DNA from: Melieria omissa | Taxonomy: Eukaryota; Arthropoda; Insecta; Diptera; Ulidiidae | Length of the DNA stretch: 64,000 nt | Reading direction: 5' to 3' | Assembly: GCA_963971225.1 (NCBI GenBank) | Contig: OZ020270.1 | Coordinates: 16,417,817-16,481,816 of the forward strand | Shown: one piece after another, positions 1 through 10,253 of the stretch | Numbering within the stretch: the first letter of the stretch is position 1 | How the letters are laid out: each line of letters begins with the position of its first letter | Program-made: the position numbers and the translations under genes | The notes under the pieces: generated by a model | Seen by the model: the letters and a program-made list of their open reading frames with translations, nothing else | Told to the model about the DNA's origin: nothing | The model's database searches: none

Positions 1-239
1 AGTTCGGAAACTAGTTGCTTTGCAACTGGTTTGAAAACTGGTTGCTTCGGACTAACCTTGGACTAGTTGCAAATGGATGCAAATGGGGACAATTGACCCT
101 CGCCTAGGACACCGCCATGTTAAAAAGGTGAGCTTGCTACAAGAAAACGAGTCAATTCTGAGGTCATATATGACTGTCAAGCGACCAGTTGAAAAACTAG
201 ACTTGGACCAGTCCGATTTCCCACAGGGTAGGTTAGGAA
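1..239. other. unassigned sequence at window edge
   Basis: No recognisable protein motif or repeat boundary was found. The short open frames here have no family signature. It ends where the inverted-repeat element beginning at 243 starts, so it is the left flank of that insertion. Confidence 0.4.
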
Positions 240-242
240 TTA

Positions 243-1407
243 CACAGCGCAACAAAAAAACACTTTTTTTCTGTTGCATGGAGTTTTTCTACTGTTTCTT
301 ACTAATTTGGGTGCGCTGATTCCGAATCTACCCTCCGATTTTTTCTAGCAGCTCTAGTTTGTGAGATATAGGTACCCTGTCATTTTTTCAGTTTTTCCTC
401 TACTTTTTCCATATTTTCGATCCTAGTTTCTAAACCAAAAAACCGATTGACATGATTTTCACCTTATCGCATTAACAACACCGCACGGCTTCTTTTCCGA
501 TGCAACTTATTTTTATAAGTTTTAAAATGCCGCGGTAATTGGACCTCAAAGTTGGAAAAAATTGAATTTTAAGGCGTTTTCTGTGTTAGTCAAAATCATA
601 CACATTTTTTGTAAAATCATTAACGAGTTAGGTGTATAACGAAAGTCGACACATCAAGCAATACAACACAGCTAAATTATTTGGCGGAATACACATTCGC
701 ATCGAAATAACAGGAAAAATGCACCATCGCGATTTTCATCACTTTTCATACTTTTCCCTTAAAAAATTAGGGGCCTGAAAATATGCAAAGTTTTTAATGT
801 TTTTTTGTTTCGAGAAATTCAAAATATTTTTGTTTTTGCTTGTATTCCAAACTATAAATGGAACATATAAAAGAGCATATTTTGAGGCTCCTAATTTTTT
901 AAGGAAAAAGTAAGAAAAGAGATGAAAATCGCTATGGTACAGTTTTGTTATTATTTCGATGCGAATGTGTATTCCGCCAAATAATTTGGCTGTGTTGTAT
1001 AGCTTGATGTTTCTTCTTAAGATATTCATATACTTCGAAACCTGATTTATGAAACATCTGTGCATTTTTCGCCATCAGAAAAAACGCCTTGAAATTCAAT
1101 ATTTTCTTACTTTGAAACTTTATTACAACGCCAATTTAGAACGCATAAAATTGATTAATGTCAGAAAAGATGGCGTGAAATGTTGTATGTGCAACGATAT
1201 AAATGTCATGTCTATAGGATTTTTGGTTCAGAAAATACAGTCGAAAACGAGGAAAAAGCCGAGGAAAATTCGAAAAAGTGACACGCCCATTTTTTGCAAA
1301 AACTAGAGCTGTTACAGAAAAACGGAGTATGGTTTTGAAAACAGCGTGGAAAAACGATTCAGATTCATGTAAAAAACTCCATGCAACAGACATGCTGTTG
1401 TGCAGTG
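243..1407. mobile_element. long inverted-repeat element (foldback / Harbinger-type MITE candidate)
   Basis: The two halves are inverted copies of each other. The inner arms (about 651-780 and 885-1010) are nearly identical, for example ACATCAAGC at 651 against GCTTGATGT ending at 1010. The outer arms (about 243-640 and 1020-1407) align less well but in the same order, including the shared block CTGTTGCATGGAG. The tips read CACAGCGCAAC and, on the other strand, CACTGCACAAC. TTA sits on both sides (240-242 and 1408-1410), as expected for a 3-bp TWA target duplication of PIF/Harbinger elements. No transposase frame is visible. The superfamily call is inference from the TTA duplication alone. Confidence 0.6.
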
Positions 1408-1410
1408 TTA

Positions 1411-2816
1411 TTAATCCAAAACTAATTGATGTAGAAACAGCAAGTAAAATTACCTCAGACCAATTTCAAGAAATTAAAACGTCAGTGTGGAAAAACAAAA
1501 ATATCCTGTGTTTTGTACTATCTATACAACAAGAAATAATAACATATCCGAAATTTAGAATATTTCCAATGCCTAATAACCAAAAGTTCGAAATAATATT
1601 AGATCCTAACCAAGAATACATTTTAGTTAATAAAACTTTGTACAAAATAAATAATAAAAACCTTAACCCGGCGTTGGTGTGGTGAAAAAAATTACGTTAT
1701 TGGTGTGGTGGGGTATGACATACCCCAAAACTTTATATAGCACCAAGCCCACGAAACAACACAAATATAAAAGATAGCAATTACATATTATTCTTCATTT
1801 CATTTTACGTAAGAAAATGCAAAAAAATTTCTTGTGCAAGCAATTTTTAAAAGAAAATAACAAATATAAGAAAAATAAACGAAAAATACTGAAATTTACA
1901 GGTTGACTTCATAAAATGGGGTTTAAAAAAATTACATTGCATACTTTTCCAAAAACCATAGTCGGTTTTAAAAACGATATACATGTAGTTATGTGACATA
2001 TAATTTTCGGTAGCTACGGTGAAATAGTAGTGAAATACAGGGTCTCCAAATTAGCGCATTTTTTGCAAGATGTATAAGGTTTTTGCTCTCAGACAAACCG
2101 AACATTGTGTGCTGTACTGACGACGTTTTGGTACAGCTTCGCATTATCTCAAGGATTTACAGAATCATGATGATGTACAAAAATAATGATATTTTTTGGC
2201 ACATATGATACGACAAACGATTGTCGTATGTGCTATTAAGTTCAATGGAACATACGACATTCGTTTTCTACGGCGACGAAATGCGAATACTGAACTGGGA
2301 GCTTTTCTTGCACGTAGCAGTTGGACAGTTGGTACTTGCCTCTTATGTTTCCGTCCGGTGAGTTTTTTTAATAAATCGATGACTACTAGACCATCAAAAA
2401 TATCAATTTGAATTAAAAATCATTTACAGAAAAAGTTACGTTATTGGTGTGGTGGGGTATGTCATACCCCAATGAACTTTAGCGGGATGTGACTGAAATC
2501 TGGTAAAACTCAAGTTGTTTTTGGATAGCAAATGTGTAAGGTTGGACTGTTATAAACAGCTACTAGAAGCGATAGTGCCCACAAAAAATGGATAGGCGTA
2601 ATATTTACAAAAATACAACCTCTGGGGTATGGTATACCCCACCACACCGATGCCGGGTTAATAACATCAGCGCTATCATTTATAAGTTTTATTTTGTTAT
2701 TTATAATATTAAGAATTTACTGCATTATAGCTAATAAAAAAACAAAGAATCAAAAGAAAAAAGAAAGTGCTACTACCACTGAAACTAGTAAAGACGAAAT
2801 TAATGTTCCCTTTTAA
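1411..2816 (+). pseudogene. env-like remnant of an errantivirus-type LTR element
   Basis: The frame from about 1411 to 1664 reads like the membrane-proximal ectodomain of a Gypsy-type (errantivirus) envelope protein: a tyrosine- and proline-rich FPMPN-type stretch followed by YILVNKTLYK. After the inserted element at 1667-2657, a different frame (2664-2816) encodes a hydrophobic segment of about 20 residues followed by a lysine-rich tail ending in TAA at 2814-2816, which fits a transmembrane anchor and cytoplasmic tail. The two pieces are not in one frame even when the inserted element is set aside, so at least one older frameshift is present. No pol or LTR was found beside it. The family call comes from overall character, not an alignment. 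Confidence 0.45.
1667..2657. mobile_element. piggyBac-type MITE with TTAA target duplication
   Basis: TTAA flanks both ends (1663-1666 and 2658-2661). The tips are inverted: CCCGGCGTTGGTGTGGTG at the left against CACCACACCGATGCCGGG at the right, two mismatches in 18. A subterminal block, TTGGTGTGGTGGGGTATG followed by ACATACCCC, occurs near 1699 and again as a direct repeat near 2442, and the right end carries a related GGGGTATGGTATACCCC hairpin. No transposase frame is seen, so this is a non-autonomous copy. It lies inside the env-like remnant. A TTAA duplication with CCC-type inverted tips is the hallmark of the piggyBac superfamily. Confidence 0.75.
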
Positions 2817-4194
2817 GTCGTAACAAAAGTCATATTAATTTTTAGTATTACCTTTTAACCATTATTTGTCAAAGTTTCCGTGCAGTATTTATACTCTTTT
2901 GAAAGGTTGAAAAATCTACTATTAGAAAAAACATTTTTTAATTTTTTTTTATTATATAATGTTTCTATTATTAATTTTTGAGCAGAAAAACTTCAAAAAG
3001 TAACAACTAAAAGTGGGCACTAATAATTCGTACGACCGCAAATTAAAGAAAAAATAATGTCGGGTTATATCTCCATTTGCTGCGATTACAGCCTGACATC
3101 GACTTTGCATTGAAGAAATAATCCCTTTGAATTTTGTTTTCTAGTTCCAAGAGGGCTCATTCCCCAATCTTCTTTTCATTTGGGCTCTATTGGACTTAGA
3201 TTTGGGCTAGATGAAGGCCAGACTAAAACTAAAACTTCAATATTATTGTTGTGGAACCGTTTTTGAAGAATTAATATGAGAAATTGAAAAATTAATATGA
3301 GAAAAAGCGTAGGGGTACGAATTAATAGTGGTTAGGGCTTGTATATATATAACTAGCTGGTTCCTTAACGGAACCCGAGAGAACTAGAAGTATAATTAAT
3401 TTTGCGCCAAATTTAGTAAAAACGTTGTTGTTAGTTTCTTATATATTTTTAACACGGATAAGCTTTTACACTCGCGATTTTGGTTTTTTAGAAAAATTAT
3501 GCAAACACGCGAATTTTATAGCAGGTAAAATAAAATACACTGGATGCTCAATAAATCAACTTTTTGTGATATGCAAATATCGGTTCAACGCACCTGTGAT
3601 TGTTTGTAATAGAGATAAGGATGATGAAAAAACTGTGAACAATGTGCTGGTTTGTGATCGCAAGAAGATTTTTGAGTCCCACCAGAAGATGTTGAGGATG
3701 AACGCAATAGAGGTGTAATCAGGAGTGCATGGACGTAAATCCGGAGTGCGCGGACGAAGATCCGGAGTGCGTGGACGAAGATCCGGTTCGAAGGACCAGA
3801 ATGTTTGGGGGGTTGTCGGCACGATATCAAACGAGAAGCGAAAATCAAATAACAATATAAAATGATATTGCGGCTCGATACTTACGCGAGCGGTGCGGAA
3901 TCAACCACGAGCAAGGAGAAAAAGAAGAAAAAGTAAACGTAGGATGCGCTTCGTATGCTTTTATTGGCGGTGATGCTGCCTCGTTGCTGTCGGATCGTCA
4001 AGTCACGAAGCAAAGAAAAAAGAAAAGGACCGAGGCCGGGATTGCCGCGCAACAAGAGGACGAAAGCTTTTGTCGCTAACGGCTTACAAGAAGTTCAGAG
4101 TTGTTACAATAGGTGCAGCTTTAGCGGAAACATTGAAAGAGATTTGGTCTAAACACATGTTTTATTGCATTAAACAATAAGTACTTATACTCGT
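2817..4194. other. AT-rich stretch without a recognised gene
   Basis: Several short open frames occur, the longest plus-strand one at 3425-3718 (97 codons), with no recognisable motif. A three-unit 21-bp tandem repeat lies at 3722-3784. At about 3354 the text ACTAGCTGG resembles the start of the dispersed repeat found at 4195, but the similarity does not continue. No LTR or inverted tips were found. Confidence 0.4.
3722..3784. repeat. 21-bp tandem repeat, three units
   Basis: Three adjacent 21-bp units start at 3722, 3743 and 3764, each of the form GGAGTGC..GGACG.A.ATCC. The period is a multiple of three, so the minus strand would encode a seven-residue repeat rich in Pro, Asp, Leu and Arg. 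It is not linked to a recognised gene. Confidence 0.85.
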
Positions 4195-5934
4195 ACTAGC
4201 TGGGCCCCGCGGCTTCGAACGCAAGCTCTCTTCTTTCACCCGATACAAATTTTGAACGCATTGTTGACCCCGTCAGATTTTGATTTAAAAAAAAACATAT
4301 GTCTATTATCTTTGATGTCAAATGGTTCTAACAACTGTGAAATCAAAAGGCCCTTTATGTCGTGAGTTTTCACATTTACTCTAAACAAATTCTTAACCCT
4401 TAGATTACCACGGTAGATTTCGATTTTCAAAAATATGAAAAACACATTTTAATTATTTCCCGATTGAAGTGCTTTTGTCTAAGTTTGAAGTCAACAGGAC
4501 CAATAAATCGTGGTCCTCTATACAAACTGTTAACTTATTGTTAACCCATTTAGATTTTCATTTTCAAAAAAGTGAAAAATACGTGGCAAATTATTTCTTA
4601 CTAAGAAGACTTTCACAAAGTTTGAAGTCAGTGGGCCCGTTATTTCATTTTTTTTTACAGTTTCGCCATACAAACTCTTAACCGCTCGTTGACCCCGTCC
4701 GATTTTAATATTCGGAAAAAATGAAAAACACGTATCGAGTTATTTTACATTTGAAGTACTTTCACCAAGTTTGAAGTCAAAAGGCTAAACAAAAAAATTG
4801 TTTGTCCATACACACTTTTAACCCGTCTTTGATCCAGTTAGATTTCGATTTTGAAAATAATGAGAAACGCGTGTATAATTTTTTTCATTTCAAGTATTTT
4901 TACCATTTTTTAAGTTAATAGGCCTATCGGTTCATGTTTTTTTCGAGTCTACCCTTAAACAAATCTTAACCCAATAATGGGTTAAATTTTGATTTTCGAA
5001 AAATTATAAAACACGTGTCGAATTCTTTTTGGTTTAGAGTATTTTCAGGAAGTTCGGAATCAATAAGTCTCTTAAATCACATACAACACCTTAAAACATG
5101 TTTTGCCCCTTTACAACCCGAATTTCGAAAAATCCCGTCTTAGCGGCGGTTCATTTTTCAAGATGTATCTACAGTTCAAATTTCATGTCTGTATCTTCAG
5201 CGGCTTGGGCTGAGCGATGATGAAAAATTCAGTCAGTCAGTTGGGGCAAACAATCTATGTATATAAAAATGGAGGCGGTACCACGCCCTCTTGTCCAATG
5301 CTCACAACTTTCTTCTAGTCGAATTGTGCTACTAAGTGGAAAGTTCGTACCAAGTTTCACTGATGTGTGTGTGTACTGCATAACTGTCTGAGCATAAAAA
5401 ATGTGCCACGCCCTTTGACCAACGCCCCATTCCCTCTATTGAAAGATATGATTAAGTGGAAAGTTCGTACCAAGTTTCACTTATGTGTGTGTACTGCATA
5501 CTTGTTGGATCATAAAAAATGTGCCACGCCCCTTGACCAACGCCGATCAAATCTCATTAGTAGAATGACACATCTATGAAACGACGGTACACCAAATTTC
5601 AATGCTGTGCGGCCTACAACTCCGACGCTATTCCATTTAAAAGATTTGTTGTTTGGGCGATGCCACACCCCCTTGTTCAATACCAACCCCATTCCCTCGG
5701 TCGAAGGACATGATTAAATAGTAAGTAATTGATGTGTGACTTATGGTTCCAAAGTTATTGTCTAAAAAAGTATTCTGGTGACGCCACGCCTCGTTTTCCC
5801 GTCTTTCTCTTTTTTTATAAACCTTCACGTAACAATTTCGAACAAACCCGCCGAAGGAAATATCCAAGTTGGTCCAGCCGTTCTCGAGTTTTAAGCAGCC
5901 GAATGGACCACGATTCATTTTGATATATATAGAT
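4195..5934 (+). repeat. dispersed repeat family, copy 1
   Basis: It starts ACTAGCTGGGCCCCGCGGCTT and ends TATATATAGAT, the same ends as the copies at 13695 and 50461. The first part (4195-5080) is built from degenerate units of roughly 140 bp that repeat phrases such as AAGTTTGAAGTCA, ATTTCGATTTT and CATACAAACT. The second part (5270-5900) is built from units of about 130 bp around GCCACGCCCCTTG. No coding frame spans it. The class is undetermined: conserved ends, no inverted tips and no visible target duplication would fit a non-autonomous Helitron-like or Penelope-like element, but I cannot choose between them. Confidence 0.6.
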
Positions 5935-6147
5935 GTTAATAAAATAGGGTTTTAATTTTAAAAATTTGTCTAGTATGAGTTCAGAAATAATAAGCTGTCT
6001 GACATTTTTTCTTGAAATGTGAAATGTTTGCTTGACCATTGAAACAACTAAATGCAAATAATTCTTTGATTCCTCATCACTAGGTATCGGATTTATATGC
6101 AAAAACTATGCAAAAAATGCAAAAATACGCAAAATATGCAAACATAT

Positions 6148-6601
6148 TGTTACGAATACTAGGTCTAGTGGGCTGTTACGTATCACTGGATTGTGCAATT
6201 TGAAAATGAAACAACTTTAATTATTCCAACGCAGCCAATTCAAAACCAACAGTCACTTTATTATTCACAGTTTTACACTTTACTGTTCGTACACTTAAGT
6301 ATTTGCTTAATTATTCCGTGTGGCAACTTCACTTGTCAAAACCAGACTGATTCGCTGCGCCGCATCCGGCTGCCTTTTATACCTGTCAGGCCATCGCGCA
6401 GATTGTTCCCGCACATTCCGGAGTGGACTAAAAGTTTAAAGTTTCCATCATTGCCAGGTTGGACTAAAAGTTATTATCGCGGCCGTCGTTGCCAGATTGG
6501 ACTAAGAGTTGTTATCGCGGCCGTCGTTGCAAGATTGGATTATAGCACGGCACGTAGCGGCAGGGTTGCTTTGCACAGCGACAGACTGCCTTATCGTTAC
6601 A
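6148..6601 (-). repeat. 3' LTR of Gypsy copy 1
   Basis: 454 bp. It contains the promoter-like TATAAAAGG on the minus strand (near 6377) and a 38-bp tandem repeat in U3 with starts at 6461, 6499 and 6537. It differs from the 5' LTR by scattered substitutions and a 7-bp AAAGTTT duplication near 6435. Confidence 0.92.
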
Positions 6602-6612
6602 CTCCCCACCAC

Positions 6613-9600
6613 TTAGACTTGTTCGTCCCGAACAAGTGCCGAGGCTCCGCTGTGATGAGGCGCCAGGCGCTCCAAATGGACTACCTTCAGCTTAGCGCCT
6701 CTATTGCTGCAACGTTGAATCCTGTATACCACGTCGTTAATCCTAGTCACGACTTCGTACGGTCCCTCCCATGACGCTTGAAGTTTCGGAGACAAACCTT
6801 TCCTCCGCTGCGGGTTGTAGAGCATTACCAGACCGCCTTCTTGGAACCCTGCTGAGTTGGCCCGTAGATCATATCTGGCTTTCGCCTTATCGCTGACCAG
6901 TTTGGTGCGGCTCCTTATAAACTGGTGAATTTCCTCCAGTTCCGTCCGCTTTTTGACCGCGTAGTCCGTCTTAGCGCCTCCCGTCGTGCTGACTACGCCG
7001 AACTTCAAGTCAGCGGGTAACCGCAACTCTGTGCCGAACACTGCTCGGGCTGGAGTGAGTGATGTCGTGTCGTGCGGGGCTGACCTATACGCCATCAGGA
7101 ACAGGGGGATATGCGTGTCCCAATCCTTTTGATTCCTGCCTACCACTTTCCGCAGGTATTCCTCCAGTGTCCGGTTAAAGCGTTCCACCATGCCGTCGGA
7201 CTGTGGGTGCAAAGGCGTGGTACGAGTTTTCTTTATCCCCAGTAGCTCACACACTTCCTTGAATACCGCAGACTCGAAATTCCGGCCTTGATCTGAGTGT
7301 AACTCCAACGAAACTCCGAACCTGGCTACCCAGTTGTTTACCAGCTTTTCCGAGATCGTAGTGGCCTTCTGGTTAGGAATAGGGTACACTTCGGGCCATT
7401 TGCTGAAATAATCCATTACCACCAGCACATATTTGTTGCCTTGAGTGCTAGTTGGGAATGGGCCGGCGACGTCCGTAGCAATCCGCTCGAAGGGCGCTCC
7501 CACGTTGTACTGCTGCATGCGGCCTCGAGATTTGCTTGTCGGCCCTTTCGCGGCTGAACATCGGTCGCAGCTCTTAATCCACTCGGCTACAGACTCCTGA
7601 CATCCTACGCAGTAGAATCGTCTTTTTATTTTGGCGACGGTTTTGGTGATGCCCAGGTGCCCTCCACTGGAGTCGTTATGGTATGCCTCAATGACCTCGT
7701 TGATTCTGCATTTCGGCACTATCATTAGGGAGTTGCTGGTCCGACCATCCGCGCTCTCCCATTCGCGGTACAGGCATCCTTCTTTCAGTCGCAGACTTTT
7801 CCACTGTGCCCAGTAAGCCTTAGCGATCGGGCTTTCACCGGCCATCTCCTGCCAGTCTGGACGTGCGCCGTGCTCCTTGCCTTCGACGATTTTTGCAAGA
7901 TCCGCATCCTCACGCTGGTCTTTTTGTAGCCTCTCCGCCGACCACTCTTCCTCTGGCATAACGCTTACCAACCGGACGTCCACTATCTGTTCCTTGCTTT
8001 CGGCTCGCGAGCACTGCCTGTATTCGACTTTGCACGGACGGCGGGACAAGGCATCGGCATTTCCATGGCTACTGCCTTTGCGATGCTCTATCGTGTAGTC
8101 GTAGCTCTGCAGTCGCTCGATCCACCGCGCCAATTGCCCTTCAGAATCTTTAAAGTTCAGGAGCCATTTCAATGCCGCATGATCTGTGCGCAGGCGAAAC
8201 CTTTGTCCATACAGATATTTGTGGAAGTGTTTTACGCAGTCCAATACCGCCAGCAGTTCTCTCCGTGTCACACAATAGTTGCGTTCCGGTTTCGATAGAA
8301 CCCTACTGTAGTACGCTATCACTTGTTCCTGGCCGTCTATTATCTGTGATAGCACACCGCCAATACTATTCCCGCTTTCATCTGTATCCAGCACAAACAT
8401 CTCTTCAGGCACGGGGAAGGCCAGAATTGGAGCACTGCACAGTTTTTCCTTCAGACGTGCAAAAGCCTGTTCCTGCTCCTCGTTCCACTCGAAAGCTTGG
8501 CTCTTTTTCGTCAGTTCGTGCAAGCTGCTGGCTATGTTCGCGAATCCCGGAACAAATCGGCGGTAGTATGTGCACAGGCCCAGGAAACTGCGGAGTTCGT
8601 GTAGATTGCGTGGCCGGGGCCACTCCTTCACCGCCGTGATTTTGGCTCCATCCGTATGTACTCCGCGGGCGGAAACCGTATGACCCAGATACTTGATCTC
8701 CTTTTGGAACAGCGACCACTTCTTTGGGTTGAGTTTAAGCCCGGCTTCTCGTATCCGCTCGAATACCTCATTTAGCTTTCCCAGGTGGTCGTCGAAGTTT
8801 TTACCCATCACGATTATGTCGTCGAGGTACACCAGATACGTCCGCCAATGCAGCCCTTTTAGCACGCGTTCCATTAGCCGCTCGAATGTTGCTGGTGCGT
8901 TGAAGAGTCCAAACGGCATGACGGTGAACTGCCACAAACCATCGCCAACACTGAAAGCCGTTTTCCCCTTGTCCTTGTCAGCAAGCTCTACCTGCCAATA
9001 GCCGCTGCGTAAGTCGAGTGTGGAGAACCACTGCGTGCCTGACAGTGTGTCCAGGGTGTCATCGATCCGAGGTAGTGGATAACTGACCTTCTTGGTCACA
9101 TCATTGAGCTTCCGATAGTCCACACAAAACCGGGTACTGCCATCTTTTTTCTTGACTAGCACGACCGGCGAGCACCAGGGGCCCGAAGAAGGCTCTATGA
9201 CCTTGTCTTTCTGCATGTTCTCGATCAAATTTGTGACCTCCTCCCTCTTGGCCAGAGGAACTCGTCTTGGCGGTTGGCGAATCGGTTTTGCACTTCCGGT
9301 GTCGATGTTGTGCTTCACTACGGCTGTTCTTCCGCCTGCTTCTGCCGCAAATATTGACCCATAGTGCTGCAGGAGTGACCTCGCCTTCTTTTTCTGCTTG
9401 GCCGTCAACTCGCTGCTCCACTGGTTCTCCTGCGGTATGGCGGCCATGTTAAAACCGCTCTTCTTATTACCTCCAGGCGGGCTACTCTCGCAGTTGACCA
9501 CTGCTACAGCTTCCTTACACTCGCCAATTACCTCATCTTTCCCGACATATCTGGGTGCATTCAGGGGGTTCAGTATTCTGACTGGTATTCTGCCATTTTT

Positions 9601-10080
9601 AGGTTCCACTAATGTACGTCCGATGATGATGTTGTCGTGTCCTTGTTTCGGTGCTTCTACAACCCACAGCCGACTCGTCCCATCGTCCTCGTCCACCTTT
9701 GCCCACACAATCGCCTCAGACTTCGGTGGTATCCTCCTGTGTTGACACGATACAACCTTCCTTACCGCCACGCTTCGCTCATAGCCGGTGTGCAGCGGGA
9801 ATTCAACGTTGGCATATCTCAGCACATTTTCCTTCAGGTCCAGCGTAAAGCCGTGCCTAATCATGAAATCCACACCGATAATCACGTCCGTGGTGCCGAT
9901 AGCAATTGTTTTTGTTACTTTTCCTCTTACCGGCGCACGCTCGCCAGTCGCAGTCCTCACCTGTATGCCATGCAGCGGTTCCCAGTTCTTCGGAACCTTC
10001 CTTTTTATGATCGAATATGACGCTCCAGTATCCAGTGTCAACACGAACAACTTTCCATCTATCTTTTCTTCAATCGTCAA
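6613..10080 (-). CDS. pol: Pol polyprotein (protease-RT-RNase H-integrase), Gypsy copy 1
   Basis: This open frame of 1,155 codons encodes the replication and integration enzymes of the element. Domains in order: aspartic protease with LDTGAS near residue 17; reverse transcriptase with the catalytic YLDD near residue 417; RNase H from about residue 560 (LDTDESG, then RTDHAAL); integrase with an H-H-C-C zinc module around 800-845, catalytic D, D and E near 870, 928 and 964 (ATDVAGPF, HSDQGRNFES, DGMVERFNRT), and a C-terminal GPYEVV module near 1107. The frame stays open upstream of the first listed codon to about 10185, so translation presumably enters from gag by a frame change; the codon at 10080 is not an ATG. 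The stop lies 12 bp before the 3' LTR. All catalytic residues I can check are present. Confidence 0.93.
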   Translation of the reverse strand: MTIEEKIDGKLFVLTLDTGASYSIIKRKVPKNWEPLHGIQVRTATGERAPVRGKVTKTIAIGTTDVIIGVDFMIRHGFTLDLKENVLRYANVEFPLHTGYERSVAVRKVVSCQHRRIPPKSEAIVWAKVDEDDGTSRLWVVEAPKQGHDNIIIGRTLVEPKNGRIPVRILNPLNAPRYVGKDEVIGECKEAVAVVNCESSPPGGNKKSGFNMAAIPQENQWSSELTAKQKKKARSLLQHYGSIFAAEAGGRTAVVKHNIDTGSAKPIRQPPRRVPLAKREEVTNLIENMQKDKVIEPSSGPWCSPVVLVKKKDGSTRFCVDYRKLNDVTKKVSYPLPRIDDTLDTLSGTQWFSTLDLRSGYWQVELADKDKGKTAFSVGDGLWQFTVMPFGLFNAPATFERLMERVLKGLHWRTYLVYLDDIIVMGKNFDDHLGKLNEVFERIREAGLKLNPKKWSLFQKEIKYLGHTVSARGVHTDGAKITAVKEWPRPRNLHELRSFLGLCTYYRRFVPGFANIASSLHELTKKSQAFEWNEEQEQAFARLKEKLCSAPILAFPVPEEMFVLDTDESGNSIGGVLSQIIDGQEQVIAYYSRVLSKPERNYCVTRRELLAVLDCVKHFHKYLYGQRFRLRTDHAALKWLLNFKDSEGQLARWIERLQSYDYTIEHRKGSSHGNADALSRRPCKVEYRQCSRAESKEQIVDVRLVSVMPEEEWSAERLQKDQREDADLAKIVEGKEHGARPDWQEMAGESPIAKAYWAQWKSLRLKEGCLYREWESADGRTSNSLMIVPKCRINEVIEAYHNDSSGGHLGITKTVAKIKRRFYCVGCQESVAEWIKSCDRCSAAKGPTSKSRGRMQQYNVGAPFERIATDVAGPFPTSTQGNKYVLVVMDYFSKWPEVYPIPNQKATTISEKLVNNWVARFGVSLELHSDQGRNFESAVFKEVCELLGIKKTRTTPLHPQSDGMVERFNRTLEEYLRKVVGRNQKDWDTHIPLFLMAYRSAPHDTTSLTPARAVFGTELRLPADLKFGVVSTTGGAKTDYAVKKRTELEEIHQFIRSRTKLVSDKAKARYDLRANSAGFQEGGLVMLYNPQRRKGLSPKLQASWEGPYEVVTRINDVVYRIQRCSNRGAKLKVVHLERLAPHHSGASALVRDEQV

Positions 10081-10253
10081 GCTGCTGGGTTGCCGTTTCA
10101 GCTGTGAGACAAGGACGGTGGGGCAGCGGGTTGTGGGGAGCAGCTCACGCCCCTTTGGGCTGACCCGTTTTAGTTTAACGACTCCTCGTCCTCAGCCCTG
10201 CGCTTGTTGGCTGGGCCTCGATCGTCAGTATTCCTCGCTTCAGGCGATTGCGA

